Below the pieces are notes generated by a model. That model was given only the letters and a program-made list of their open reading frames with translations. It had not been told where the DNA came from and did not search any database. This document shows positions 12,428 to 25,200 of a stretch of 64,000 bases of DNA, one piece after another; within the stretch, counting starts at the first letter, position 1; every line of letters begins with the position of its first letter. The position numbers and the translations under genes were made by a program. The DNA comes from Rallus limicola (taxonomy: Eukaryota; Chordata; Aves; Gruiformes; Rallidae): NCBI GenBank assembly GCA_022605955.1, contig JAKCOZ010000032.1, positions 3,100,001-3,164,000 on the forward strand, written 5' to 3'.

Positions 12428-14217
12428 CATGTCTAATATGCCCACAGAACGGCAGCTGACTTCTGTATCTGCAAGTCTGCCCACACAGAGCCAGCTATGC
12501 CTGGCTTTCCCATGCTGTGCCTAGATACCGCAGCCTCAACATCTATCACATATTTTCCATATATAATCTAAGAAGAAAACACAATACTGAAGCCCTGCAG
12601 TACAGTGAGTGAAGAATATGGCTAGGAACAATAGCAAAAATTAAGATAAAGTAAATTCCCATGCACTGGTTTTACATTGATTTAAGTGGGGGTAGATTTC
12701 AATACCAGTTACACATTGAGTCAGGAGCTGCTTCTGTTTGCAGAAAACTCAAATATTGGGAGTGCTCATTGAACCTTTCCCTCATTATACTAGCTTACAA
12801 TAATGCAGTATATTGAAAACAAAGCCCCCAAACCTTTTAAGAATTTAGCTGAAAAACACTTGCCAAAGAAAGACCATCATTGTTCCACTGAAAAATCTGC
12901 ATGCTGTTTTCATGTTGTGCTTTAAAATCTACTTTCTGTTTTTCTTGGTATCTGGATTGCCTGAATTTGGTTATTAATACTCTAAATAGCACTCCTTTCT
13001 TGAAGCAGCCATGCATACCTTGACACACTGAATCAGTTTATCTTCCTTCATCTTTAGAGCTGGAGCCACGCTTAGGTTAAAACAGAGTGCATCGGACGGT
13101 GACACCTAATGCTGAGCCCTTCACTCTAACACACACACACAGAGGGGAAAACACAATGAGTCTCCATTCCCATTTAATAGATTAATAGCTCTTAGAGCCA
13201 GAAGGTTGTGCTTTGATCCTTTAATGTTCTATTACGTAAAAAGCTTGGTGATACCGCCTGGCTTCAATCTCAATAGTTTCTAAACAAATAAATACACAGG
13301 CACCTGTTTGCAGGACAGCAGTCACGCTTCTGTTTAGTGGGATTCATGCACCTTAATAAATAAGATTCCCAGCTTCTGTTGCATATCCACATTTGATGTG
13401 GTCATCAACTGTATCACCCGTCTTTGAAACACTACTTCATAGGCTCCAGCTCTCACTTAATTACAATTCAGTCTAGCCAAGCTTAAAGCTTTTCAGGTTT
13501 GTTTTTAAAGGACATACAGTGGAAACAGCTGGAGAAACAAATAGCAAAAATATACTGCATATTACAGTATTTGCTCTTCTGAAACTTCTGTTCACATGTG
13601 CCACGCATAGGTGCATGACATCTATACAGAGGAATGTTACTTGAAATGTCCCTAAGAAACTTGATGAGAGCACTTTCTACTAATTACACTGGATATTCCA
13701 GTGTGCAACACAAACAACTTACTGAAGGAAAGAAAATGAGAAAGAAAATACAGCCCAGGAGCTGCAGCAGGAATCGGGAACGGTAGGACGTGGGTGCCTG
13801 GAAGCCTTGCCACTGGGGCTGTTTCAGTTGCATCTAAGAACTGAGTGACTTTGTGAATTTCCATGCCATACTGTCACTACAAGCTAATTAAGAATGCGCC
13901 GTGAAATCGTTTCTTATACTACACCTCCTACAGAGGATAGGAACACATTGTTTATTGAAGAAGTGAAGCATCCTTCTTTTCATCTTTGCGTGTGCATTTC
14001 TAGGTAGAACAGCTGTACATCTCCATAATTACAGGAGTCCTAGACACACCATCCACACACATCTATAAGATAGGTACAGCAACATTATTCTATAAATCAT
14101 TACTAGCAATTCAAGTGCAGCCTGTTACTTTGCAGGTATGCCACAGTTCCTTACAATTTAAATATAAAAAAAAAATCATGAGGAAAGCTGCAGATCCAGC
14201 AGAACTCCATTGTCTCG
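12428..14217. other. Non-coding DNA, nothing recognised
   Basis: Unique-looking sequence without a recognisable gene or repeat. A short (CA)n run lies near 13,130-13,140. Confidence 0.45.
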
Positions 14218-14233
14218 CCACCAGGGGACACTG
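14218..14233 (+). promoter_or_regulatory. Candidate CTCF-type site
   Basis: The 16 bases CCACCAGGGGACACTG match the well-known CTCF core (CCACCAGGGGGCGC-like) except in the GGC part. The forward core is on the plus strand. A motif match alone is weak; occupancy is unknown. Confidence 0.35.
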
Positions 14234-14578
14234 TCATGTCATTCCATAAGCAGAAGAAAACCAGTTCTTGCTTTAACGCAGAAAAGTCAAATTTAGATGG
14301 ATAGATGAACTCTTAATGTGTTTACTGTATATTTTCTTAAAGCTGTGCCAATAAATACGATAAATACATGCAGAAAAGTAACACAGTATCTGAGAATTTT
14401 CTTTTGGTCTTTACATCACACATCTATGCATCTCCCAACAACAACAACAAAAATAATGTAAAACCTCCATCACCTTCTGTACAGCTAACTCAGTTCTGCC
14501 TACATAAGCTAGCACTGCTCCAGAGCTGCTGCTGACACAGTACTGGACTGTCTAAAACCTCAACTGCAGCATTTACAG

Positions 14579-14695
14579 AAGAACAGGTTCTGCCAAAACT
14601 CTTCTCAAACCGAGCAGCACCTCATTCCTCGAGCCATCTCTCTAAATTCATTGAAGCTAACCGAGAAGATGACAGCGGTGACACCTCAAGCACAG
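14579..14695 (+). CDS. Possible internal coding exon (unidentified)
   Basis: What is seen: an acceptor-like sequence ending AGCATTTACAG, preceded about 90 bp upstream by CTAAC-type branch-point-like sequence. The 117-nt segment then ends at a donor CACAG|GTAGGA. Skipping the first two bases, the frame is open and reads EQVLPKLFSNRAAPHSSS, then HLSKFIEANREDDSGDTSST. It is serine/acid-rich at the C-terminal side and resembles disordered protein. CpG dinucleotides (four) are denser than in flanking DNA. It would be a phase 1-1 exon. A second frame is also open, so frame choice is not forced. I do not recognise the protein. It may belong with the other phase 1-1 plus-strand candidates, or be chance. 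Confidence 0.27.
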
Positions 14696-15367
14696 GTAGG
14701 AAAATCTAACTGAGTCTGTACACCAAGTAACCCTCAATACCCTTATTTTTATCCATTACTGAATGGGATAAAACTGTAAGCACACCGTAACAGGCCACTG
14801 GAAAATGAATGCAAAAGTAGTTTTCGCATAACAAGAGGTAACTTTCACCTAGAGACATGAAGATGCTAGAAGATCAAAATATATCTAAGCCTTACAGTCA
14901 AGACAGCTAAAGAAACAAAACTGTTTTCACTGTTTTTATCCTTCTAGGCTGGTAGTTCTTTAAAATATGCAGAGTATCATTTAGTAAGTCCTTATTTGAT
15001 ATACATTTGAAATTAAACTGATTTATACAGGACCTATGATGAGAACTGCATATCCACAACTGCTTCATTCTTCTTTTGAAACTCTAGTGTACAATATTTA
15101 CTATGAGAAACTAAAAGTATATATTAAATGATCCAGATAATACAAAAATGTAAAGTGAATATTCTAAGCAATATTTTACTTATCTTGGGTAGCTCCAGAT
15201 TCAAAATTTCACTTCCTAAGCTTAAGAGTGCACTTGAGTTGAGTACATAGGAAATTGTACTTGGATTAACCAGAAACCCAGGATATTGCTCTCTAGAGCT
15301 GAGCATTCTGCATTAGAGAAATTTAATGTAAATTAGGATTAGTTCCATGTAGACTGTAGAACTAACA
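14696..15367. other. Non-coding AT-rich DNA, nothing recognised
   Basis: AT-rich sequence between a candidate exon and an LTR. No features seen. Confidence 0.45.
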
Positions 15368-15914
15368 CAGTTTTGGTTGGGATTGAGTTGATACTCTTCC
15401 TAGCAGCAGGCATAGCACCATGATTTGGATTTAGAATGAGAATCATGTCAATAACATGCGGATGGTTTAATTGCTTCCCGGCAATCAAGAGCTTTTCAGT
15501 TTCTCATACTGCCCCCAACAGCAAGTAAAAAAAGAGGTGTCCAAGCAGCTGGGAGGGGACACAGCCCAGGGTTCTGACCCCAACTGCCCAAAGGAATATT
15601 CCATACCATAAGGCTTCATGCTCCATATATAACTGGGGGGTGGCCAAGAGGCAGCACAGCTCAAGAATTAACTGAGCATAGGCATCAGATAGTGAGTTAT
15701 TGTGCCGTGCATCATTTGTTTGGTATATACTTTTATCATCATCATCCTCCTCCTCCTTTTTGTTTTCAGTCCTGTTAAACTGTCTTTATCTCAACCCATA
15801 AGTTATACCTTTCTTTTAAACTGTCTCCCCATCTTGCTGAAGGAAAGGGAGGAGAGATGAGTGAACAAACAGCTCTGCGATTGTTTTAGCTGCCTTCTCA
15901 GTTAAACCATAACA
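15368..15914 (+). mobile_element. Solo LTR of an avian endogenous retrovirus (ERVL-like)
   Basis: Same family as the LTR at 11,844-12,427 but on the plus strand. The 5' blocks are TTTTGGTTGGGATTGAGTTG and CTTCCTAGCAGCAGGCATAG. The middle carries CAGCTGGGAGGGGACACAGC and GGAATATTCCATACCATA, then a TATATAA box at about 15,626-15,632, and it closes with CAGTTAAACCATAACA. An (ATC)n(CTC)n microsatellite lies at about 15,735-15,757 within it. Length is about 547 bp with no adjoining viral genes. It is more diverged at its start than the minus-strand copy. Confidence 0.85.
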
Positions 15915-16574
15915 ACTTAGGCATATGAGCTAGCAATAAAGATCTTTGAAAGCTTAAACCACCCACCTTGGCTTATTTTACAGCCCTGTCAGATGACAGC
16001 ACCAAGAGTCCCTAGCTGCATCACCGTGACCCACATTGTGCCTATTTTGGTTGTCAATCTTACCCCTCACAATTTCTCCCGCAGCTACTGTGTTACTTCA
16101 ATCTCACTGGGCAATTACCTACCAAAAGCAAAACAAAGTATATTTGTTCCAAAATGAGTGAATCTAGGTGAAGAGTAAAGAATTTGGAAAGACTGGAAAA
16201 CAGAGATTTCTACATGAAATCATGACAAGATTGGAAGTCTGATAGAAAGGTAGTGGTCAACGTTCAAAAACACAGAGAAAACAAAGAGGTCTCAAAGTTG
16301 AGAATGTACATGGGCTAGAAAGTTAACAGAGTTTATACAGAATTTTCTGTGGTGCCTGAATTTGAGCCATGGAAATCACCTGGCTTACATTGCATCTGCC
16401 TGGCCTGAGCTGAACCAGCAGGTGTGCAGGCTCTGAAGTGTTTCCAAAGGTAATTAAGCACATCCTCTCAGGGTGCAGCTGCGGTGGGGCTACATATCAC
16501 AGTCCCTTGATACTCCGCAGCACTTGTCATCTGTGAGCTGACTCCCACAGTTCTGAGGTAAGAAGGATGAGCAC
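15915..16574. other. Non-coding DNA, nothing recognised
   Basis: Region between an LTR and a CR1 fragment with no recognised feature. Confidence 0.4.
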
Positions 16575-16746
16575 TCCTGGATTCGCTTCAAGACCAGATT
16601 AGCTCAGGCGTTATAGAGCTGTTCCAGACTCAACTGGAGAAGTCCTTTTGCAACCTGATTGAATTAGATCTGGTTCAGGCAGGGACTGGACTTGGTCCCA
16701 TCTATGGGTCCCTTCCAAATTAAGCGAGTCTACAATTCTGTGATAT
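16575..16746 (+). mobile_element. Degraded CR1-type LINE 3' fragment
   Basis: The segment carries TTCAAGACCAGATTAGCTCA, then GAGCTGTTCCAGACTCAACT and TGCAACCTGATTGAATTAG. It closes with TGGGTCCCTTCCAAATTAAG and a tail ACAATTCTGTGATAT. This matches the sense 3' end of an older CR1 subfamily that ends in ATTCTGTGA. Confidence 0.75.
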
Positions 16747-18689
16747 TTCACTTTTTAAACTAATCCAAGAGACTACAAGAAATTTAGGCTGCTGTTTTCC
16801 CATGTACTGACAGCTCCATCTACAAAACACTTCTATCATGCGACTGTACCATTTACAGCACACTTTCAACTAAAACCCTCCACTTAGCGAGAACATGGAA
16901 GCATACATGAATAAATATTAAGACATTACCTAAGCAGTATTGTTCTCCTCTGTCATCATAGATGTGTCATATGCCTTGGGAACTCTGAGCATTCAGATAA
17001 ATGATGTTACTTACATTGCAGCTATACCACTGAAAATCTATACTGTTAATCGGCAGTGGTGTTAACTTTGGTAAGAATATGTTCTTAGTTATAATAAGAA
17101 CTAGAAAGCAGGAAAATCATTCTTCATAAGATCTGAAAGGAATTCTGCTTTATTGGTGTTTTGGTACGAGAGGGTTATTGTCTTCTCTGGAAGACTAAGC
17201 AGAGATCAGACAAGCCAGGCCTATTTAATATTTTTAGTTTCTTAAGACTAGAAGAGAGAAAGCTTTGATGGATTTCTGATCCACGCCTTTTCTTTCTGCA
17301 GGCAGTGAGTACTAAAAATTGGATCTCCTGCTGTGCAGCCCTGATGCTAACAAACATTTTCAGTTCTGACATTTCTTTGACACTTTATGCAACTGTCAGT
17401 GGGCCTTATTCAACGTATCAGATACCCACACAAGCTTATGTCTCTGTCAGATGACACTGAACCATCCCAAACCATCTTTCATATAAATCAGCAAAACCAC
17501 CTTTTTCCAGGACCTTTTTACTATGCATTTCACTGAAAAGGGTTGATTAAGTGTTAAAAGAATGATTAGCCTATTTTGCAGTTATAAAGGATTGCATTTG
17601 AAAAGATCTGACAGTATTTCAGGCTAATCTCAGAGCTAAGCAATATTTGTAAAGCTGAAAATATTCTGCAAAGTTATCTGAAAATCATTGAAATTAACAA
17701 TTTTGTTAAAACATGAGGACCAGAAGCTAAAATTCAGGCTGACATTAAAAATTCATTGCTTAATGACTTAACATCTTACCTAGGTGGATCTGTGCCCAAC
17801 TGCCTTCAGTCTGCTCCAAGCTATTCCTTAATAGCAGGTACATTGAGTCATGATGTTAATACTCCTATCTGCAATACAGACGTAAAGCAGGATAACAAAG
17901 ACTCATGTAGAAATGGCAACTGCATCCATCTCAGCTGAAAATGCCCAATACCAACAACAAAAAGTAGGGGAAAAACAATCATAATGAATCCACGTGATTG
18001 CAAAATATGTTCACGGAAGAGAAAATTTACTCCTTGCTCCCACAGACAGTGAGCTGTGCCTAGACACACACAAACAGGTTATAGCACTCCCCTCAAGCAT
18101 ACGTCCACATACACAACTTAAATGGTTGAAAAGCAACACAGTCCTCATATTTTTTATTTCCCATTTCAATTAAGAAATTAATAACTTTATCACATTTTTA
18201 AAACACTGATTGTTTCTTTTAAACGTGTCCAGTATAGCACAAAACAGATTTAAAAGCAGCCTGGTGTAGAGAGTACCAGAGAAAGAACAAAAACTCTCCT
18301 CTTAAAACTTACCATCTGAAGGCACTAATGGACTTAATGCATTAAAGAGACTAGCAGAACTCTTTGATTGTAAGCAGCACAATGTAACATCCAAGCTGAA
18401 ATAGTTTGGATTAGAGAATTTTGTAGGGGGAAAAAAACACCCTCAAAGCAACCAAACAAGAAAAAAAAGCCAAAATACATCTTAGTAAAATGAAACCTTT
18501 TTACAGTATCATTACTAAAATTGCAGAGCAAAAAGTATTTCAAATTCCTACACCTCTAAACACATGCTCGTACCTATCTTTATTAAACATCTGGCAGACG
18601 AGGACAAGAGAGAATGACCACACCTTGACATACAAGCAAGAACAATTAAACAGAAGGACCTTTGCTGTAAGGATAAGCACCAGAAAGGA
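16747..18689. other. Non-coding DNA, nothing recognised
   Basis: AT-rich sequence. Minus-strand donor-like signals at about 17,777 and 18,312 pair with weak acceptors and tiny open segments, not enough to call exons. Confidence 0.45.
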
Positions 18690-18842
18690 CTGCCCAGACT
18701 GAACACCTGCCCAGTCCCATTTAAAAATGCTCAAAACCCAACCGGACATGACCCTGAGCAGCCTGTTGCAGGTGACCCTGCACTGAGCAGGAGGTTGTGG
18801 TGCCCAGAGGCTCCTGCCAGCCTCAGCCATTCTGTGATGCAG
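18690..18842 (+). mobile_element. CR1 LINE 3' fragment
   Basis: Sense CR1 3' end with the blocks TGCTCAAAACCCAACCGGAC, CCTGAGCAGCCTGTTGCAGG, TGACCCTGCACTGAGCAGG and the closing CCTCAGCCATTCTGTGATG. Internally deleted and diverged. It explains the donor-like AAGTGAGT at its edge, so no exon is called there. Confidence 0.83.
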
Positions 18843-21800
18843 CAAGTGAGTCTATCATAAATATTAAATACTTGTCAGATCAGCTACACAAAAAAACCCA
18901 AAACAACAGAGGGCTCTAGTAGCAATTACACTCCATCATGGTCTGTCATCACAAGGAGATAAAGGACATCATCAAGCACTTCTTCATTCTCATATGAAAT
19001 ACCCTCCTTTATTACGAGAAGCAGTATTGGGGTAACTGAAGCACCATGTGCCCAGTAAGCATGGCTATGTGAGCAGAAGGGATGTGGAATGCCAGTTCCA
19101 ACCATAAGCAGCACCACCCACTTAACTCAAATCATCCTGGCCTGAAAAAACTGGCCTTGGTCTAACAACTGTAGAATAATCCCATAGTTGATGCATTTTG
19201 AACCACCTATCTTCTTTATTAAATTAATATTTAAATGGCAATCTGTATATGTTTAATTGTTACTTAACACTCTGTATCTGCTTTACATAGAATTCTTTCT
19301 AAGCTTGGTAGAACACTTCGTTGAAAGCAAATAATTTAGAGTTATCCTGCATGAGGTACCCTGATCTAAAAGCAGCCCAAGATCAAACACCAAAATGTTT
19401 TTTATTAGTTTTGATATGCAGAAAGTCCTGAGAGGACCACTTAAATCCTTAAGATTTCAACACAGTTAAGCTTCCTCAGAATACCAAATATTTTAGGATT
19501 TATTATCATATGCTGTGATGCCAAGTAACTCGGCACAAAACTATTAGTTTGTCATATTACAATCTGTACATTCACAGTGTGACGCTGAAATCCGTTGCTT
19601 TCTAGAATGATTAGTAGAGCCCAGACACATTCCCTTCATATTCATCTATTTCTAAACTCACCAAACCAAAACAAGAGCTATTAAAAAGTAAAACCTCTCA
19701 CCTAAAGCCATGGCAGAAATGGGATAGGCTTCTAACATGAATCTGAAAAGACAAAATAATAAATCCTGTAGGTACTCTCAGCCATAGAAAAGGCTGACTT
19801 CCTCACATATTCAGTTACTAAAATAAATACTGACAGAACACACTTGTCAGCTTCATTTAACTAGATGTTACCTGACAATTTCCACATGGCATTCGGGAAC
19901 TGCCTCTCAAAGGGGATGTAAAAACACAAAAAATGAGGAAGAACTCGTCAAGTCAAATAATATAGGCAGAGACCTCATAAAGGACAATGGAGTATGTTTA
20001 TGAAATCAACTTTAACTTCCATGATAACCGAGGCAATCACCCCAGCCACAGCCCCTATGGGTTTGACAGCAATGCCATGTCCACATGGGAAAACAGCCTT
20101 CAATGCTTTTAGAATACCTAGAAATGTTGGGCAACATAAACAAACCACCACAAAAAAAAACCAACCACAAAAACAAACAAAAAACAAACCCTATATAGGA
20201 AATGCCTGTTAAAAGCATAAAAAAAAGGGGATCAATGTTTTCAATTGAGGTCCATCCTCCTGCAATATCCTGGACTGTTCCTAATGTAAGTGTTGAAAAG
20301 AGTAGGGAATATTACTAAGTTCTTAAAAGTCTGTCAGAGGGAAGAAAAAATGGGAATAGTTTCAAGAGGAATTATTTTCATTATTTACTTACACAGTAAT
20401 TATTGGCTAGGTAACTTGAATTCCTCTTTAGACCTGATGCTAAAGAGAGTACTTTTCCTTATATTGTGCAAAACCTGTCAGAATTGTTATCTTCAGAGAT
20501 GGAAATACTCCTGCTAATGCTAGCTTTTAATAAAACTTAGGTTTAAATTGCTCAGCTTGCACAGAACAGTACTTCATAGCTGACTCCCTGTTGCCTTTCC
20601 ACTGACTTGCTCTGCCCAGAAAGCTTACTATGATTTCATCTGAACCATATCAGCATTTTAAACTCACCCAATTAATACTTCTCTACTTCAGCACAACCTA
20701 GTTAACCTGAGCAGAGCAACACTGGGTGCATTTTAGTTCAGATCAGGAGCACATCCACTTACCATGTTTCCACACATAGCGCACATGAATCTTGCAACAC
20801 AGATGAAGCTAGACACAAAAGTGCTCCCCAGGACCAAAGGAACTCCATGTTTCAGCCACTACAAGCCATCTACTCACAGAACACCCTCAAAATCATATAC
20901 AGCATGAAAGCCAGGACCCCATCATCAACTGCTTCAGTCAGTTGATCCTCTCCTATTACATAAGTGACCACTGCAGAAACAGCTAAGGGCTCAGAGAATC
21001 CAATCCATAGTATTGTCCTGCTGAGAAACACACCATGTTTCTGGCTGCCTTCTGGTAGAAATAGCGCCACCACCTTTGCCATTCAGTGACCCTTCCTGCT
21101 GGGAAAAGGAGGCAACGACTAGCAGAAAGCTTGCTTTTTAATCAGCTCTCAATCTAAGGAGGCTTGAGTCTCACTGCTTACAGATGCTTAAGATTGTAGT
21201 TTAACATGTAGCTTTGTAGCAAGATAAAGGTGGTATTCTCTGACCACCTCTTACATGCCTATGACAGGAATAACCAGATGTGTAAGAGAAAAAGGCATAA
21301 GTAGAGACTATTCCTCTGAGTCACCCAGCAAAAACCAAACATCCTGAAAATAAGAATTCTTCTTTTTAAAGCCTGACAAGAAGTCCTAGCTATGCACCAG
21401 CTGCTCATGAAAATCAAGAGACTAAATATTTTCAGCTGTAAGCAGGAAAAATTAATATTAAAAAAGTGTGGCTTCTAAAAATCAGGAAAACGTCAAGAGG
21501 AAGAAAAGAAAGCCAAAAGGTGAAAATCCTCTTTTCTTTTTGTCCAAGACTCAAAAGATATTTGTAATAGTTTAAAAAAAAAAGGGTAAAATTAATTGGT
21601 TTCTTACTTGTAAAATATAAAAAGGCATGTGCAGCTCCCAGCGTTTCAGGCTTGGAATAATGTACATGGAACACATCTATCCAAACCCTATTTTGCGATT
21701 TAGTGGGAGAAAGACTATAAATAAATTAAAAACTTTATAACTACAATAACTAAATTCATAAGCAAAGAAGCTTTTCTAGTAAAATATAACCAAGTGTAGG

Positions 21801-21999
21801 TACATGTAACTACCAAGCAATATGCAATTCAAATACACGATCAAAAAAAAGGTCTGCCTTGGAAAACCTCTCTATTAGTGACTCCTGCCACTGCCACAAG
21901 GCCACAGGGTGAGGCCATCCCCCACGTTCTTCAGTCTTGAATACACGCCAGGTCTGAAAACAACTGCATCCCTTCACCTCAAATTCATCACACCCTAGG
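18843..21999. other. Non-coding DNA with A/C-rich low-complexity stretch
   Basis: No gene recognised. About 20,142-20,195 is an A/C-rich stretch. The minus frame at 20,870-21,082 (70 codons, hydrophobic) has no recognised homologue. A GTGAGT-like sequence at its end sits only 20 bases before another open segment, too short for a vertebrate intron. Confidence 0.4.
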
Positions 22000-22245
22000 A
22001 TGAAGGGGGGACTGCAGCACGCCTGGCAGCCAGGAAGGCTCCCTCCTGCTACAAAAGGGCGAGCGCCAGGCCCAGCTCCTCCGCACCCGATGGCTTGCCA
22101 AACAGCTGAGCCTCCCCCGCGGAGTCCCAGCATGGAGGGAAGCCAAGAGTAGAGCTGGGCTGGGCTGCCAACCATGCCAGATGCAGGCACTCTCGCAGGT
22201 GACTGCGACGCGGGGCCCAGAAGAGTGAGCCTCGTGCGGCACACA
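22000..22245. promoter_or_regulatory. Local CpG-rich, GC-rich patch
   Basis: A ~245-bp patch with many CpG dinucleotides (for example in GGGCGAGCGCC, TCCGCACCCGATGG, CCCCCGCGGAG, GACTGCGACGCGGGG and CTCGTGCGGC) inside an otherwise CpG-poor AT-rich region. It could be a small CpG island (alternative or lncRNA promoter, enhancer) or a GC-rich repeat I do not know. Three overlapping minus-strand frames here, up to 144 codons, are a by-product of high GC and show no domain. Confidence 0.35.
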
Positions 22246-25200
22246 TGAACGCCTGACAGCCTACATCTAATTCAGAGTGTTTCTAGTGGGCACCAGGAGG
22301 ATCCAGTAGCCAGGCACTGAAGCTCAAGGGTGCTTAGCTTACTGCGCAAAACACCAGCTGCAGGGCTTGCAATTTATTCTCCGTTTAGCTACTTGGGCTG
22401 CAAGGACTTAAAGCAACTCTGGGTGCTTGGGGAGAATACAAACACCACAGCCTTCTCCTGTAATGTCTGATACAAGGAATACATGCCAGAAGCTCCGGGG
22501 GAGGAGGTGCCACCAGCTGGAAAAACAGGGAGCAAGGAGTCCTCGCTGCAGACCATGCCCCTACAGCAAAGCTGGAGCCTGAAAAACATCACCAAAGGAG
22601 TTTCTTGCTTTCTGACCTGCAGCATGGGAATGAGAACAGGAGAAAGAATAGAATAGAGAATCATAGCCATTTTTCTTATTGTGAACTATGACCACAGAAT
22701 CTCTTAACATGTAATGGAATGGGAATTCTCTTGGTTGGAAACAGTGGGCATAACACTTCTCCGGAGCTCTTTGTGACCTCCTTTGACCTCCAAAATTAAT
22801 TCTGAGACAGAATCTGAATATATTAGCCTTGCTAGAATACATGACTGGCTGTAACTGATAACTGCCAGGACACTTAATTGAAGCTGGAATCCCCCACCAT
22901 GTGAGCACAAACATGCTCCTGAAGCTCATGCCTCTCCTCTGCACTCTCTTCAGAGTCTGTTACTCCTATCCTACCAACACAGTGCTACCAAGGGACACCC
23001 ATCAAGTAGAAAATTTCCTTGCTGATCACAGCTCTTGTCCTATGAAAGTTCAACTGCAACATTGTGTCTGAACAGAGGACATCAGTTCTCAGGCCTGCAG
23101 GCTTCTGCATTCATGTTCAGAATCCTTGGTAATATCTGAGCAATGTTTTCTCCACTCAGAGCACATAAGGCTACTGAATTTCTCAAAGAAAAAAAGAACA
23201 AAAACAAAAACAAAAAAAAAAAAAATCATGATAGTGAGAGATTTCAAAGAGTCTCTACAACTCACCAGGCACCGATTTATTGCCCAAACACACATTCCCC
23301 ATCGGAAGACATACCTCCTTAACACAGATAAAAGATCTCAACAGAGGATATAGTACACCTTCCAAGGCTACTCCTCTTTCATGAAAGCAGAATGAATTAA
23401 GCCTATTCTTACAGATGGAGATTTCCAAATGATGCATGAGAATCCAGTGTTTTCCAGTCTTTACAGTCTGAAATTTTTTCGTGCTACCTAACATTAAACT
23501 TTCTCCACATGATTCAACTTCTTGTCCTATCTACTGAGGATACAACAAAAAAAAAGCTCTACTTGAAGTCATACAGCCTGCATTTGTAGACTCTTACATT
23601 TTTCCCTCTCCCCAAAGTTCTCTGATTCACACATGTGCTAAAAGCTACAGTAGTTTATCTACAAACACCTAAAGAATCTGCAATCAGCATTCCCAATCCA
23701 TTTGAAGACTGCCCTGAAGAGCCATTATACAATTAGTGAATTGGACCCAGCAGCACAGACACTGACACCTGCAGCGGCTCACAGCAGGCATCTCCAATTC
23801 CTATGCAGCTGATGGATCGAAAAGGCTTTCTCCAGCTCCTCTTCAGATGACCTTTCTCCACTCAGCTTCAATTGGTTTCACACAGAGGCAGCAGCCAGAG
23901 AACCCGAAGAAAGCTTCCTATTAATGCAAACTTTCCCCACACATTCAGAGCCTGATGCTGAGCACACCCAGTGGTATTTCTTCTAAATATGCCTGGTCTT
24001 TGTGGATAAGTATGCTGTTCTACAGTCCCACTCCTCGCAAAAATACACAGATAGACTGCTTTTCCACAAGTCAAACCTAAAAATCAACAGAAATTCATTT
24101 ACTAACAAATACATGATACAGATCCTGCTGAAGACATGTGGCACCCCCTAGATACAGTAAACTGGCTTTTAAACTTTTCTCAGCACATTTGGCATTTCAC
24201 CACTGCCGGAGTCAACCACTGCTGTGTTCTAGTGCTTTACAAATTTATCCTCCTGAAAAAACAGTCCAAAAATTCTTATGACCTTCACACCCAAGAAAGT
24301 TTGCCACATGTCTGAAGTGATGTTTGTACCACCGCTATGACACCCACTCAAAAAATTAGAGACAGAGGGAAAGGTATTCTCCAATTCAAAAACATTATGT
24401 GCCAAAATAGGATTGGAGGATGAAAAGTAACAACTCCGTCTCCCCTTTAGCACTTTTCAGCATCCTACAAACAGCAAACCCCAGGAATGCTTATCCAATG
24501 TTGTTGCTTACGTGTGGCTAGCTTCATATCATTTAAAACACATCAGGAAATATCCAAATACAAATTCTTCCAACTGTACAGTCCAAACAACTCCTATTCA
24601 TGTTCAAAGTCGGCCCAAAATAGTGAGTTTAACTGTAATCAGCCTCTCAGAACTATAAACTCAATCCCCTGTGAGGAAGTTCAGTACCTGTCAGACATCT
24701 TGTTCTTTTTTTCATTAGAAATTAAGAAACAATCTGCTACTTGGAAGTAAGCCAATGGTCAGTCTGCACAAAAATACATGAACATACAGCCCATACCACT
24801 CCAACTTCTGAAGTAAAATTAACAGCCAAAATTAACCTCCTTTGAGTAGTATTTCAAAACTTCATTTCATCTCACCACCTGGGATCTAGTGCTTTCAGGT
24901 ATTCCTGAATACAAGTAGTTATCAAAATGTTAATGTAGTCCATGCATGCTGCTTTAGAAAAGAAAATACTTTTGTTCTGTGCTCAGATATATGCCAAGCT
25001 CTGGCCCCAAAACCAACCTTTTTACAATTTGTACATTATTTTCTTTTTTAAAAATAAATACAAAGACTTTTTACTGGGTAACAGCATAAGATCGGTGATA
25101 CTATAACAACATTTGCTAATAATTTTCATGCCCCTCATCATTCCTTTAAAACTGAGTTTCTCACAATTGGATTCTAATATACATCTTTTTTTAATATGAC

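Noticed and set aside
16525..16560. Exon-like segment ending TTCTGAG|GTAAGA
   Set aside because: Weak acceptor, and the donor lies at the edge of a CR1 fragment.
18760..18848. Segment ending CAGCAA|GTGAGT
   Set aside because: It is CR1 3' sequence; the donor-like motif is a coincidence at its edge.
19702..19742. 41-nt minus-strand segment between TTTTCAG and GTGAGA
   Set aside because: Good splice signals but two frames are open, it is very short, and its phase does not agree with neighbouring segments.
20757..21082. Hydrophobic minus-strand frames (MAKVVALFLPEG..., then WLKHGVPLVLGS...) with splice-like signals
   Set aside because: The apparent intron between them would be only about 20 bases, the acceptor lacks a pyrimidine tract, and neither peptide is recognised. 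Possibly an old pseudogene, but not supported.
21810..22244. Minus-strand frame of 144 codons
   Set aside because: Lies over the GC-rich CpG patch where stop codons are rare; overlapping frames are also open and no domain or splice context is seen.
24139..24152. GGCACCCCCTAGAT, partial CTCF-like motif
   Set aside because: Lacks the second half (TGG) of the core; too weak to list.
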